Assembly: GCF_019168305.1 (NCBI RefSeq)
Contig: NZ_JAHTBI010000026.1
Coordinates: forward strand, 1 to 64,000
Direction of reading: 5' to 3'
DNA length: 64,000 bases
Source of the DNA: Pseudomonas aegrilactucae
Lineage (GTDB): Bacteria; Pseudomonadota; Gammaproteobacteria; Pseudomonadales; Pseudomonadaceae
A model generated the notes under the pieces. That model was not told where the DNA came from. It ran no database searches and worked only from the letters and a program-made list of their open reading frames with translations. Both the position numbers and the translations under genes were made by a program. Of this stretch, positions 34,204 to 45,000 are shown piece by piece (position 1 is the stretch's first letter; every line of letters starts with the position of its first letter).

Positions 34204-35848
34204 CAGCTATCAGGGCGGGCCGCCACCCGGCCGTCCGGCCATCAAGACCCGGCGCTTCAGCGTGTCACTGGTATGGATCGTACCGATCGTGGCGGTACTG
34301 GTAGGGATGTCGCTGGTGGTGCACAGCTGGCTGCAGGAAGGCCCGACCATCCAGATCACGTTCAAGACCGGCCAGGGCCTCGAGGCGAACAAGACGGCGG
34401 TGAAGTACCGCAACGTGGTGATCGGCCAGGTCAGCGCGGTGGAGCTCAGCGCGGACCAGAAGAGCGTCACCGCCACGGTCAAGCTGGTCAAGCAGGCCGA
34501 GAACTTCACCCGCCAGGACTCGCTGTTCTGGGTGGTGCGTCCGCGCATCGGCGCCGGCGGGGTGTCGGGGATCGATACGCTGTTTTCGGGCGACTTCATC
34601 GGCGCCGATGCCGGGCAGTCGGACGCCCGTGCCAAGACCTTCACCGGCCTTGAGGCACCGCCGCCGATCACCTATGGCGAGCCCGGCAAGCGCTTCAACC
34701 TGCATGCCTCCGACCTGGGCTCGCTGGGCATCGGTTCACCGGTGTACTACCGCAAGATCCAGGTCGGGCAGGTGGTGTCGTATGCCCTGGATACCGATGG
34801 AAAGGGGGTCAATGTCGAGGTATTCGTGCATGCCCCCAACGATGCCTTCGTCACCGACAACACGCGGTTCTGGAATGCCAGTGGCGTGGACGTCGAGGTG
34901 GGCGCCAACGGCTTTGCGCTGCGTACCGAATCGCTGTCGTCGCTGATGGTCGGCGGCGTGGCGTTCCGGGCCCCGGACTACAGCCCCGACGACACCGCCG
35001 CCGCCGAAGACAAGACCTTCGAACTGTTCGACGATCGCGCCGCCGCCCTCGCCCCGCCCAACGGCAAGGCACAGTACCTGGCGCTGCGCTTCGACCAGGC
35101 CTTGCGCGGGCTCAGGGTGGGCGCACCAGTGGAGTTCCTCGGCATGGAGTTCGGCCGGGTGGTGGGCATCAACCTGGACTTCGACCCCAAGACCCGCACT
35201 TTTCCGGTCAATGTCGGCATCGTCATCTACCCGCAACGCCTGGGCCAGGCCCACACCAAGATGCTCAAGGCGCTGAACCACAACCCCGATGACGAACAGG
35301 CCGGAATCCGCCTGATGGGCACGTTCATCGACAACGGGCTGCGCGCCCAGGCGCGCAGCGGCAACCTGCTGACCGGGCAGCTGTACATCGCCCTGGACTT
35401 CTACCCCAAGGCGCCCAAGGTGGCCTTCGACCCCAGCGCCCGCCCCGTCACCATCCCGACCCTGCCCAGCAGCCTGGAGCAACTGCAGGAGCAGTTCCAG
35501 GCCATGGTCGAGAAGATCAACAAGCTGCCCATCGAGCGCATCGCCGCCAACCTGGACGGCAACCTGGTGGAACTGCGCAAGGCCCTCAGGCAGTTCAACG
35601 GCAAGACCCTGCCGAGTATCGACACCACCTTGCAGGACATGAGCGCCACGCTCAAGTCGGCCAACGCGACACTGGCCGACGACTCGCCACAGCGTGAACA
35701 GTTGTCGCAGACCCTGGACGACCTGGGGCGCATGACCCGCTCGATGCGCGAGCTGGCCGACTACCTCAAGCGCAACCCTGAATCGCTGTTGCGCGGCCGG
35801 CCCGAGAATGCGCCCGCCGATGCCTTGCAACCTTCTTCATCTCAATGA
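34193..35848 (+). CDS. pqiB: MCE-domain lipid transport protein PqiB
   Basis: Protein of 551 residues, close to E. coli PqiB. One N-terminal helix (VSLVWIVPIVAVLVGMSLVV) anchors it in the inner membrane and the rest is periplasmic. Three MCE domains can be followed: ITFKTGQGLEANKTAVKYRN, LHASDLGSLGIGSPVYYRK and ALRFDQALRGLRVGAPVEFLG. The helical C-terminal tail from LEQLQEQFQAMVEKINKLP forms the needle of the hexameric tube that spans the periplasm. Starts inside the end of the second pqiA gene. Confidence 0.9.
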   Translation: MSDDSYQGGPPPGRPAIKTRRFSVSLVWIVPIVAVLVGMSLVVHSWLQEGPTIQITFKTGQGLEANKTAVKYRNVVIGQVSAVELSADQKSVTATVKLVKQAENFTRQDSLFWVVRPRIGAGGVSGIDTLFSGDFIGADAGQSDARAKTFTGLEAPPPITYGEPGKRFNLHASDLGSLGIGSPVYYRKIQVGQVVSYALDTDGKGVNVEVFVHAPNDAFVTDNTRFWNASGVDVEVGANGFALRTESLSSLMVGGVAFRAPDYSPDDTAAAEDKTFELFDDRAAALAPPNGKAQYLALRFDQALRGLRVGAPVEFLGMEFGRVVGINLDFDPKTRTFPVNVGIVIYPQRLGQAHTKMLKALNHNPDDEQAGIRLMGTFIDNGLRAQARSGNLLTGQLYIALDFYPKAPKVAFDPSARPVTIPTLPSSLEQLQEQFQAMVEKINKLPIERIAANLDGNLVELRKALRQFNGKTLPSIDTTLQDMSATLKSANATLADDSPQREQLSQTLDDLGRMTRSMRELADYLKRNPESLLRGRPENAPADALQPSSSQ

Positions 35849-35865
35849 GCGCAGGAGCCCGGACC

Positions 35866-36423
35866 ATGCCCACTCTGTTCAAACCCGCACTGCTCGGCCT
35901 GGCCCTGCTGCTGGCGGCCTGCCGGGGTGACCCGGTGCACTACCACACGCTGGTGCCGGCGCAGCCGCCCCCCGCCACCGGTGCCGTCGACGTGCGCATC
36001 GAGTTCCTCAGCGTACCGCCCCAGGTCGACCGCGCGCAGATCGTGGTGCGCCAGAGCGACAGCGCACTGGTGGTGCTGGAAAGCGAATGGTGGGGCTCCA
36101 CTCTGGTAGACGAGGTGCGCAGCGCCCTGAGCGGCCAGCTCGGCAGCAACGCCCAGCGGGTCATGGGGCTGCGCCTGGAGGTGCAGCGCTTCGACTCGGT
36201 GCCAGGCCAATACGCCTTGCTCGAGGCACGCTGGCGCCTGCGCGCGATCAGCCCTCAGGGTGGCGAACCCGCGCTGCGCTGTCATAGCGTGCTACGTACG
36301 CCCGCCGGAGCCGGCCTGCCCGAGCTGGTGGCCGCACAGCAACGCAATATCGCGCAACTGGCCAGCGTGATTGCGCGCACCGCTGCTGCCGGGCGTGGCA
36401 CTTGCGCCGCAGCGACACCCTGA
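35866..36423 (+). CDS. pqiC: PqiC-like outer-membrane lipoprotein
   Basis: Protein of about 185 residues with a lipoprotein signal ending in LLAAC, so it is anchored in a membrane, in the Pqi system the outer one. The ABC-type auxiliary fold (DUF330) is suggested by YHTLVPAQPP and VVRQSDSALVVLESEWWGS. It would dock the PqiB tube to the outer membrane. I prefer the ATG at 35866 because GGAG lies eight bases before it; an ATG at 35845 overlaps the pqiB stop but lacks a site. Its stop lies four bases from the stop of the opposite gene. Confidence 0.83.
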   Translation: MPTLFKPALLGLALLLAACRGDPVHYHTLVPAQPPPATGAVDVRIEFLSVPPQVDRAQIVVRQSDSALVVLESEWWGSTLVDEVRSALSGQLGSNAQRVMGLRLEVQRFDSVPGQYALLEARWRLRAISPQGGEPALRCHSVLRTPAGAGLPELVAAQQRNIAQLASVIARTAAAGRGTCAAATP

Positions 36424-36427
36424 GGGT

Positions 36428-38536
36428 TCAGGGCGCTGTGCGCGTGAACAGCGTGGTCACGCTGCCGGCAATGATCGCCTTGACCGGCGCCCGGTGTCTA
36501 TCCAGCCGTGGGACGCCATCGATGCCCGGGTCGGCAACACGGCCAAGGTGATAGAGCGAATCCTTGCTGTCCTGTATCAGCTCGCCACGCAAGGTCACCT
36601 TGGGCTGCGCACCCGAAGGGATGCCCGACCAGTCACTGCCGAAGGTCAGTTCGAAGTTCAGGTAGCCCTCCCAACCGGCCGGCATGTCGAGATCGACCCA
36701 GGCGTACTTGAAGTTGGCGCTGGACGTAGTGCTCTCACGATGAATCAGCGTCTGCCCGTTGACCGGTGTACCGACCGACACAGTGTACGAACTGCCTTTG
36801 GGCAGGTTCTCGAACAGCACGGCCAGGTCGATCCTCGCGGCCTCATCACCTTGGTCGTAATAGGCCTTGCCGGCTACGCTGGGCTGATTACCCTCCACCA
36901 CGTACAGGTTGTTCTGGCCGATATGCGGGTGTTGCGCGATGTAGGCGACCAAATCCTTGATCTGCGAGATCCTGGTGAGTTCGTCCCCGTGATCGTCTGT
37001 CACCGCCAGGGCAATCAGGCAGTAATGGTCTTTGGCCGGCGGCGGGACCCAGACAAAGGCGTCCTCGCTGACGCCGATCTCCCCGGCCTTGATCGCGAAC
37101 GGGGGCGCACTGTTGCCTGCACCGTTGGCCAGCTTGTTGTGCGCCCACAGCTTTGGATACAAGAGGATATTGGGCTCGGACCAATACAGGTTCCAATGCC
37201 CGCTCAGGTCCTGGTCGGTGTGGTTTTTACCCCTGACGTACAGAAAGTTGTGCTGCCCTACCCTCACTGGGCGGGTGTTCTGCCTTGCATAATTGACCTC
37301 GTTCGCGAGCTCCGCAGGCCGCTCCAGCGGCACCAGGGGGCTCACGACGATATCCGGTGAATGATAGGCCTGCGTGCGTGGCACTTCGCCCTTTTCGTTC
37401 AAGTGATTGCGAATGGTGATGCCATTCCATTGGGTCGCGCTTTCGACGCGCCCGAAGAGGCGCGCTCCACGCTGCTGCCAGGACGCCTGCAATCCTGCTC
37501 TCATCGACGCGAGCGACCAGCCGGAGGGCTTGCGCCGCGCGTTCAGGTAGCGCGTGACCACGTTGCCCGCCACCAGCACGCGCACCGGCGCCATGCGCGC
37601 ATCCAGCCGAGGGTTGCCGGCAAGGTCAAGCGCCGGTTCGCCATATTTATACAGCCTGTGGCCCTCCTCCATCACCAGCTCGGCACGCAGGGTCAGCTCA
37701 GGTATCGCCCCCTCGGGGATGCCGGTCCAATCGTTGCCCAGGGTCAAGGTGTAGGAAAACAGTGTGGTCCAGTTGGCTGGAATCTCGAGGCCAGGCCAGC
37801 CGCGCTTGTGGTTGTTGTCCGTCGAATTCTCGAAACTGTCAGTCAGGGTTTGGCCGTTGAGTGGCGTTCCCGAAGCGATGGTGAACCGGCTGCCCTTGGG
37901 CAGGTTGCTGAACAGCATCATCAGGTCGACCGTACTGGCCTCGATACCATGGTCATAACCGGCCTTGTCGACCACAGAGGGTCGATCGCCATCCACCAGG
38001 TTTACGTTGCGCTGCGCGAAATGCGCGTTATTGATGTTGTATTCACACAGGTCAACGATGCCTTCGTTCTCCATTACCGCGTCATCGTGCCCCGGCGTCA
38101 GCGCCATGGCGACCAGGCAGCAGTGCGGATCTTGCGCCGGTGGCACCCAGACAAACGCGTCCAGCGTGGCACCGATCTCGCCCGCCCGGATGTCCAGCGC
38201 AGGGGTCAGGTTCGAGGTAGAGTCGCGCAACTGGTTACCCATCCATTTGCTCGGGTAGAGCAGGATATTGACCGGCGCCCAGAACAGTTTCCATTGACCG
38301 GCCTGGTCGCTGTCGGTGAAGTTTTTGCCACGCACGTAGATGTAGTTGGGCTGTTCGGCGACCATAGGCTTGCTTTGCAGCGCGTCGTAGTACGCCTGCT
38401 CGGTGAGTATCCCGGGCCGCGGCAGGGGCTCGGTGCCATTGACGATGATGTCAGGGGAGTACCAGCTTTTGGGGCGTGGCACCTCGCCCGCCTCCCCCAG
38501 TGAATTGCGCAGGGTGATACCGGTCCATTTGGCCAT
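36428..38536 (-). CDS. uncharacterised 702-residue protein with tandem duplication
   Basis: I do not recognise a named family. The protein consists of two similar halves, about residues 1-350 and 366-702. Paired landmarks are WTGITLRNSLGEAGEVPR and WNGITIRNHLNEKGEVPR; NYIYVRGKNFTDSDQAG and NFLYVRGKNHTDQDLSG; AGEIGATLDAFVWVPP and AGEIGVSEDAFVWVPP; NLPKGSRFTIASGTPLNGQT and NLPKGSSYTVSVGTPVNGQT. The YVRGKN...W segments resemble beta-sandwich (CARDB/Ig-like) repeats. No signal peptide or membrane helix. AGGAG precedes the ATG. Last gene of an operon with the 167- and 2366-residue proteins, 19 bases after the former. Confidence 0.75.
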   Translation of the reverse strand: MAKWTGITLRNSLGEAGEVPRPKSWYSPDIIVNGTEPLPRPGILTEQAYYDALQSKPMVAEQPNYIYVRGKNFTDSDQAGQWKLFWAPVNILLYPSKWMGNQLRDSTSNLTPALDIRAGEIGATLDAFVWVPPAQDPHCCLVAMALTPGHDDAVMENEGIVDLCEYNINNAHFAQRNVNLVDGDRPSVVDKAGYDHGIEASTVDLMMLFSNLPKGSRFTIASGTPLNGQTLTDSFENSTDNNHKRGWPGLEIPANWTTLFSYTLTLGNDWTGIPEGAIPELTLRAELVMEEGHRLYKYGEPALDLAGNPRLDARMAPVRVLVAGNVVTRYLNARRKPSGWSLASMRAGLQASWQQRGARLFGRVESATQWNGITIRNHLNEKGEVPRTQAYHSPDIVVSPLVPLERPAELANEVNYARQNTRPVRVGQHNFLYVRGKNHTDQDLSGHWNLYWSEPNILLYPKLWAHNKLANGAGNSAPPFAIKAGEIGVSEDAFVWVPPPAKDHYCLIALAVTDDHGDELTRISQIKDLVAYIAQHPHIGQNNLYVVEGNQPSVAGKAYYDQGDEAARIDLAVLFENLPKGSSYTVSVGTPVNGQTLIHRESTTSSANFKYAWVDLDMPAGWEGYLNFELTFGSDWSGIPSGAQPKVTLRGELIQDSKDSLYHLGRVADPGIDGVPRLDRHRAPVKAIIAGSVTTLFTRTAP

Positions 38537-38555
38537 GTCACGTGCTCCTGAGGAG

Positions 38556-39059
38556 TCAACTCGAGAAACGGATCTGAATTTTGTGCAGAACGGTCTTGCG
38601 TACCGGTGCCTTGGGGCTTTCGATGGTCGAGAATTCGATGCTGACTGCCGCATCCGGGGTCTGGGTGTCCAGCCTGCCGGGCTGCAAGTACAACTCGATG
38701 TTCGTCGTCAGGTCGGCGACCTGCCTGGCGATTGCGCCGATCACCTTGCTGCCCTGAACCGACTGCCGCGGTATCTCTAGCGCCGTCACCGTGCTGCTGC
38801 GCACGCCTATCTGGGTGCCCTCGGCCAACGCGGTACAGCGCAGGTCCAGGTTCAGCTCGTCGAGCTTGATCCGTTGGCTGTAACGCGCCTTCACGATAAT
38901 GCCTGGTGAATCCTGCGCGCCCTTCTCGCGGTGCAGATGGACAATACTGAACGAGGCACCGTCCGTGTGTTCGGTACTGATGCGATAGCCTGTCTGCAGA
39001 GCCCCTGAGGGGTTGTCGAGCTGCACGCCCGTCAGGGTCAGGTCGGTATCCATTGGCAT
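38556..39059 (-). CDS. uncharacterised 167-residue protein
   Basis: Small, soluble, beta-rich protein with no signal peptide and no cysteine cluster. Phrases such as DLTLTGVQLDNPSGALQTGY and VLHKIQIRFSS suggest a beta-sandwich, perhaps a binding or adaptor module, but this is inference. AAGGAG lies at good distance before the ATG; a second ATG two codons in is also possible. It sits 30 bases downstream of the giant LamG gene and 19 bases upstream of the duplicated-domain gene, so the three should be cotranscribed and probably work together. Confidence 0.7.
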   Translation of the reverse strand: MPMDTDLTLTGVQLDNPSGALQTGYRISTEHTDGASFSIVHLHREKGAQDSPGIIVKARYSQRIKLDELNLDLRCTALAEGTQIGVRSSTVTALEIPRQSVQGSKVIGAIARQVADLTTNIELYLQPGRLDTQTPDAAVSIEFSTIESPKAPVRKTVLHKIQIRFSS

Positions 39060-39089
39060 CGCGGTTCTCCTTGGGCAAGGGCCCGTCAG

Positions 39090-42000
39090 TTAAGCGGGAT
39101 AGTTGTCGGCCTCGAACTTGCTGGCCATGTACTCGAGCAGGTCCAGGCGCAACTGGGCCAGCTCCAGGAACTCGGGGTTGCCGTACACGCTCGCCGCCGC
39201 GTAGTAGGTGGCCCACCACGGGATCAACTCGCGCAGCAGGCCAGGCTCCGCGCCGGGCGGGCCCAGCACCGCGTCGATAGCCGTAGCGATCTGCAACTGG
39301 GTCGGGTTGGCGATGCCCAGCTGATGCTCGATCAGCAACACCAGCCAGCGGTTGGCGGCCAGGTTCGGGGGTGGGCTGATCCTGGGCACCTGGCTGTCGT
39401 CCTTGACCGGCTGGAACGGCGCAGGCACGCGGCTGACATAGGTGGTGCGGTACAGCACGCGCCAGGGCTTGCTTGGGGTACTCAAGGCTTCGCGCATGGC
39501 GGCCGCCGCCGCGGTGGTGGAGTTGTTGAGCCAGTTGGGCTCGATCACACCTGCCAATGCAGTGAAGTTCTCGGCATTCGGCGACAGCAGAAATGACATG
39601 TAGCGGTAGCCATCGACCTTGCCGGGGGCAGCGCTGCTTTGATAGCCATCCAGCTGCAGGCGGCCATCGGCAGCGGTGGACATGATCGGCGCGGCCAGGA
39701 ACCCGGTGGGTGACACATCGCACTCCAGGCTGAACCCCGTACTGCTGGTAGCACTTCGAGTGGCCGTCATGGTCCAGGTTTCGCCAATCATCGTATCGTG
39801 TTCCGTGAACAGCCCACCGCCTGGCGAACCTGCCTCGGCCCTGACATCAGGGCCGCCGGCCAAGGTAAACGTCTTGCCGGCCACATAGGTCTCCGAGTAG
39901 CTGTTGGCCACGCTGTGTTCCTGGCTGTGCAGGCCTCCGTCGGCCGTCCAGACATAGGTGTTGCACAGGCTGCGCAGGTTGCTGGTACCGGCAAAGTCAT
40001 AGGCAGGGTTTTCGGCGATTTTCGATTTCAACAGCCCCAGCTGTTCCTTGTCATCGTATTGCGTCAGGTCGAACTGCTCGTAATAGGCTTTCAACGATGC
40101 CTCGCGCTTTTCGATCAGCTGTTTGGTGCGATATGCCTCCACTGGCTTGAAGTAACTGCCGCGCGTTTCATTGGCCTCTGGGTAATTGAGATCGTTGACC
40201 AGCCCGACCTTGCCATCCAGCGTGCCGTTCTTGATGTAGTTGGGGTTGATCGGGAATATCAGTATGTTGGTGTCGACGGGGATATCGGTGTTGGGCTGCA
40301 ACTGGTATGCCACCGGCGTCTGCGTCCCCTTGAGGGCGAGCATGTAGAGGTCGGCCACTGAGGATTTCACCAGTGCCATCCCTGCGTTGTTGGGTACGAA
40401 GCGTCGCCCCACCACCGGGTTGAGTATCGCGTTCTCCGGTTCCCAGTGACCTGTTGGCCTCATCGACGTCGATAGATAGAGGTTGCTGCTGTGTGTGCTC
40501 TGCACCTCCTGCGTAGTGGCTTCGGTGCGCGAGTCGGCGTATTTGACGCCTATCTTGCCCTCCGCCTTCAACAGTACGGTCGTGGCCTCGGCACCGAAGC
40601 CAACCGATATGCCCACCTCTCCCTTTATCAGCCCACCCGCCTTGGTGCTGGTGTCGATCTTGAACATCTTGCTCTGGCTGCCCTTGAACGACCAGACCTT
40701 CGAGTCGCTCTCGGTGTAGGCCACGCTGCAGAAACCGTCATACAGGCGTGCTGGCCCACCTCGATCATTTTCCCAGAAGGCCAGGGTCTGATTTTCACTG
40801 GGGATCGGTGGGCCGCCCTCGATGACCCCGATCAAGGTGGGCTTGCTCTGCACCTGGCCGACGTAGATCGTCTCCAGGTCGCTGACCTTGTAGCCTGCGC
40901 GCAACGCCGTGCCGTCATAGGCGGTGGGATAGGCATAGGCACGCTTCATCACGCTGAAACGATTGGCGTAGGCATCCTCCTGGGTGTTGCCATACTCGAC
41001 CACCGTAGGGGCTCCGTCGATCAGCACGAAATCAAGGCCCAACGCCGTTCCCAGCACGTTGAACACATACTGCGCCTCGTTCTGGATCGGCGCACCGGGG
41101 TTGGCCCAGGCCGGTGCGGCGGCCGTGGCGGGCGACATCGCGCCATTGTTGCCATGCCCACTGGCATCGAACAGGGTCGGCCCCGATCCGGCCTGCATGT
41201 CCCAATGCGCCGCCAGCCAGTTTTCACGGCCGTGGAGCGGGCTGTTGATGGTCTCGCGTATCTGTTGCCAGGTCAGGCGCGCGCTGAACATCCGCACCTC
41301 ATCCAGCCGGCCGCTGTAAGAACATTCCAGCGTGGAACCGCGAAGCACCCCACCCATCGTGAACTGGCGATCCTGATACCCTCCGACCTGCGCCACGGTC
41401 AGACGCTTGGGCGGGACCGGCTGGCCATCGATCAGCAGCTCGGCCTGCGCCACGTCCGGCCAGATCGCCCATAACTGATTGCCGGTCAGTTGCAGAGGAT
41501 GTGTGCCGGTCAGGTCGGCGGCTATCTCCCCGGCCATTTCATCAAAGTCCCAGCCCGCCACCAGACCTTCATGGTCCGTCGGCGTAAGCCGAAACTGCGC
41601 AGTTCGCAAGATTTCTGCGGCATGCAGTACCCGGCTCCACACGCGCACATGCGACAGCAGGCCCTCGAAGTGAAAGGTATCGCGATCACTGCATCCCACA
41701 TACAGAGTGGATTCACCCGCCTTGACCACCACCGCATCGAGAAGATCGTCCTGGCGATTGATCTGCACCGATTCGCCATTGACGAACAATTCGGCATGCA
41801 CGAAATAGCGGCTCTCGACCGGCTCCTGAGCATCGGCTTGCTGCTTGACGCCACCGCAGTGCACTTGCGCCACGACATGGCTGGTCGTACCACTGGCCAG
41901 GCGAAACCGCACCTCATGGGCGAAGCTGGTTGAACGTGATGGGCTGTCCAGGTGCACGGTCAGGCAGACGTCGCCCAGGCTGTTGATGTACAGCGAATAG

Positions 42001-45000
42001 GCGCCCTTCTTTTCGACAATGACCTGCTTGCGGTTGAGTACCGCCGGGGCGACCCAGGCCTCCAGCGTGAACTCGTTGACCAGGCTGAATGCTGCGGCCT
42101 CGTTCACACTGCCATGGTGCTGATCGCTCAGGGCCAACGCATGGCCCTGGCGCGACACCATGCTTATGTGGCTCCAGCCTTTGATCAACTGGTCGGTGCC
42201 TACAATCAGGTCGTTGCGGCCCACAAACGGCTCCCTCAGTACGCCCTTCGCGTCCCAGGGTGTACTGAGCGGGTTGGTCAGCAGCGCGTCGTGCTCTGTG
42301 CCGGTCACTGCAGCGTTGGTTATCTGCCTGCCGGTACCTTCGGTCAGGTTCCAGCGCAACCCCAGCAAGGTGTCGTGGTTGGAAAAACCGAACCCGTGGC
42401 TGCGCACCACCTCATCGTCGCGCAATGCGCGCTGCCAGAACGCCACACCGTTGATTCGGGTTGCCAGGCTGCCACCGAGCTTGGAGCCGACGGTCAGCGC
42501 GCCGAGCCTGCCGTCGAAGGTGTTGGCCGCAGTGCCTGTAACCGGTGTGCCGGCGTCGACGAACAGCTTGCAGGTGACCTGCGCATCCGTGTGCGCACCG
42601 GCCACCACCAGCGTCAGGCACGACCAGCGATTGAGCGGCAAGGGCTGAGCCGAATCGAGCGTGGCCATCGAGCGGCGAAATGTGAAACGGGCCTTGCCAT
42701 TGGTTGCTACCGTCAGTGCCAGGTACTCAAGGCTGCCACCGACTTCGGCAACGTTGAGCACGGCACCACTGACCAGCGTGGCGGGCATGTACACATAGAT
42801 CTGTACCGTCAGGGCCGGTGGCTGGAAGGTTACCGAGCTGGTGAAGAAGCTGTTGGTCCCCATCACCAGGGCCGGCAGCTGACGCACCCCGAGCAGGTAC
42901 TTGAGCTCCAGGTCGGGATGCTCATAGTTGCCCGCGATGTTGCAGCTCAGTGCACGTGCGTATCCACTGTCGATCTGCTCATCTGGCCACACCCACGCCT
43001 GCAGGGTCTGATCGGAGTCGATGGCCAGGCGATTGGCCGGGGAAAAGTTGCGGTCGATGTTGAACTTCACATGGCCGGTACGCGTGGTACCCGTATTGAA
43101 CGCCAGGCTGCTGCGCGGTGCTGGCGGCATCCAGCCACCGTTGACCCCTGGGGTGAGGATCGGCGCGTGCCCTTCGACAAAGCCGGAGGTATCGCCAAGG
43201 CGGCCCACGCCACCATCGGTTGGCGGAGTGTCGACCAGTGCCGAGAACGATGACGAACCGGCAAGTACCCGCACCTCACCATCAACCGACAGCGTGGCGC
43301 CCTGCAAGATCGCCGCAGGGGTCTGTGGCAGCAGAGCCATCGACCTGGCGCCGTCCGCCTTGCCCTGGAACAGCACCCGAATCAGCTGGGCGTATGCCAG
43401 TGCCCCCCCCTGTTCAAGTGCACCGGTGTGATTGACGACGTGCGAGCTGAGGCCGTTGCCCAGGGCAAACATCGTAGTGGGCAGGCTGTCGGTATAGGTG
43501 GCCGGGTAGGCGTAATCAGGATCGTCGCCATTGAGCGTTGCGACAAACTGCGCCTGATGTCGCGATACATCTGACAGGCGGGTGCCGTTGATCAGCACAT
43601 TGCACAACATCGCAGTACTGCCGTCGCTGATCGACAGATCAAACGCCGACAGGCTGTCGAGCACAAACAGCAGGACGTGCCCGGCCTGCAGTTCTTCCAG
43701 CCCCTGGCTCATCGGCACACCGTAGACCCGTGTACCGGGGGTGGTGACTGTCTCGTAGGCGTAGCGCGGCGCATTGCCGTTGAATACCTGCACCAGCAGG
43801 CTGGAACTGGTCGGCACCTGCTCCCACACCTGCACCAGCGACTGCGCCTGTGGCCAATGTGCAGGGGCTGCGTTGGTCAGCGTGATGGTGACGAAGTCGT
43901 CGCTGCTACCGGCTTGGACTTCGACCGACTTCAGCGGTACAGGCAATCGCGCCACCGAGGTAAACAGGTAGTAGCAGCCGTTGCCATCCTGGCGCGCCGG
44001 TACCATCACCGCCGCAATCTTTGCGGCATAGTCGAAATAGGGTTGGCTATTGCCCAGCGCGTGCATGTCGTCGGGGTTGTTGGAACCTGCGCCATTCCAG
44101 ATCTTCGACAGACTGCTGACATCACGTGGCAGGCCGCGCCAGGTCTCCGTACCCATGCCGGCGGGAAGATCAACGACGATGTCGCACCACAACGGCGATA
44201 CGGTAGAGGGCTCTACCGTGATCCGCGCAGCGTTCATGTAGGTGCCGACGCGGTGCGCGACAAAATTCATGAACCCGCTCTGAACCGCATCCGGGGCGAC
44301 TACCAGCCGCCTGCCGACAGGCACCCACTGATCGCTTGCCCAGCCACGATAATGCCCAGTCGCAAGCTCCTGCGCCGCCGTCATGGCATTCGCCGCTGCG
44401 GCCTGCCAACCGGTGCTCCAGTCCACGGTAAAAGTGGCCCGAGCGGCTTCGGTGGAGTACTGCGCGACACACAGGCGGTCCTGCTCGCCCTGATAGTACA
44501 AGTGCAGCAAGGCATCCGAAGCGTCAAGCAGGTGGGCAGCAGCCTTGGGCTGGATGAACCCGGCAAGGCCCACGTAGTAGGTCAGGCCATGGCTGTCGTA
44601 GTAGAACGTGCCACTCATGTTGCTGTCGACCGGCGAGGCCGAAGCGCGCAGGTAGGGGCCAATGACCCGCACGCCGATGGCGGGGTCGGCATCGTTGGGG
44701 GTGGTCGGCGGCACCACGCTGTAATCGATGCTCTCACAGGCCAGTGCGACCTTTTGCTGGGTGCCCACCTTGATGCGCAGCGTTTTCAAGGCACCGGCAA
44801 AACCGTTGCTGGAGGCGCCGACCTGGTTGATCGGTGTATTCACAGGCCCTGCTGCGGTCTGCACAGGTGTCAGTGCCACCGCCGAACCGTTGACCTTGAT
44901 GGTGAAGGTGTTGGCGCCCGGCCCGGTGTAGGCGATGTGAATCTGCGTCCACACATCCTTGAACAGCACCTGGTGCAAGGTGCGGCATGCCACCCGCTGG

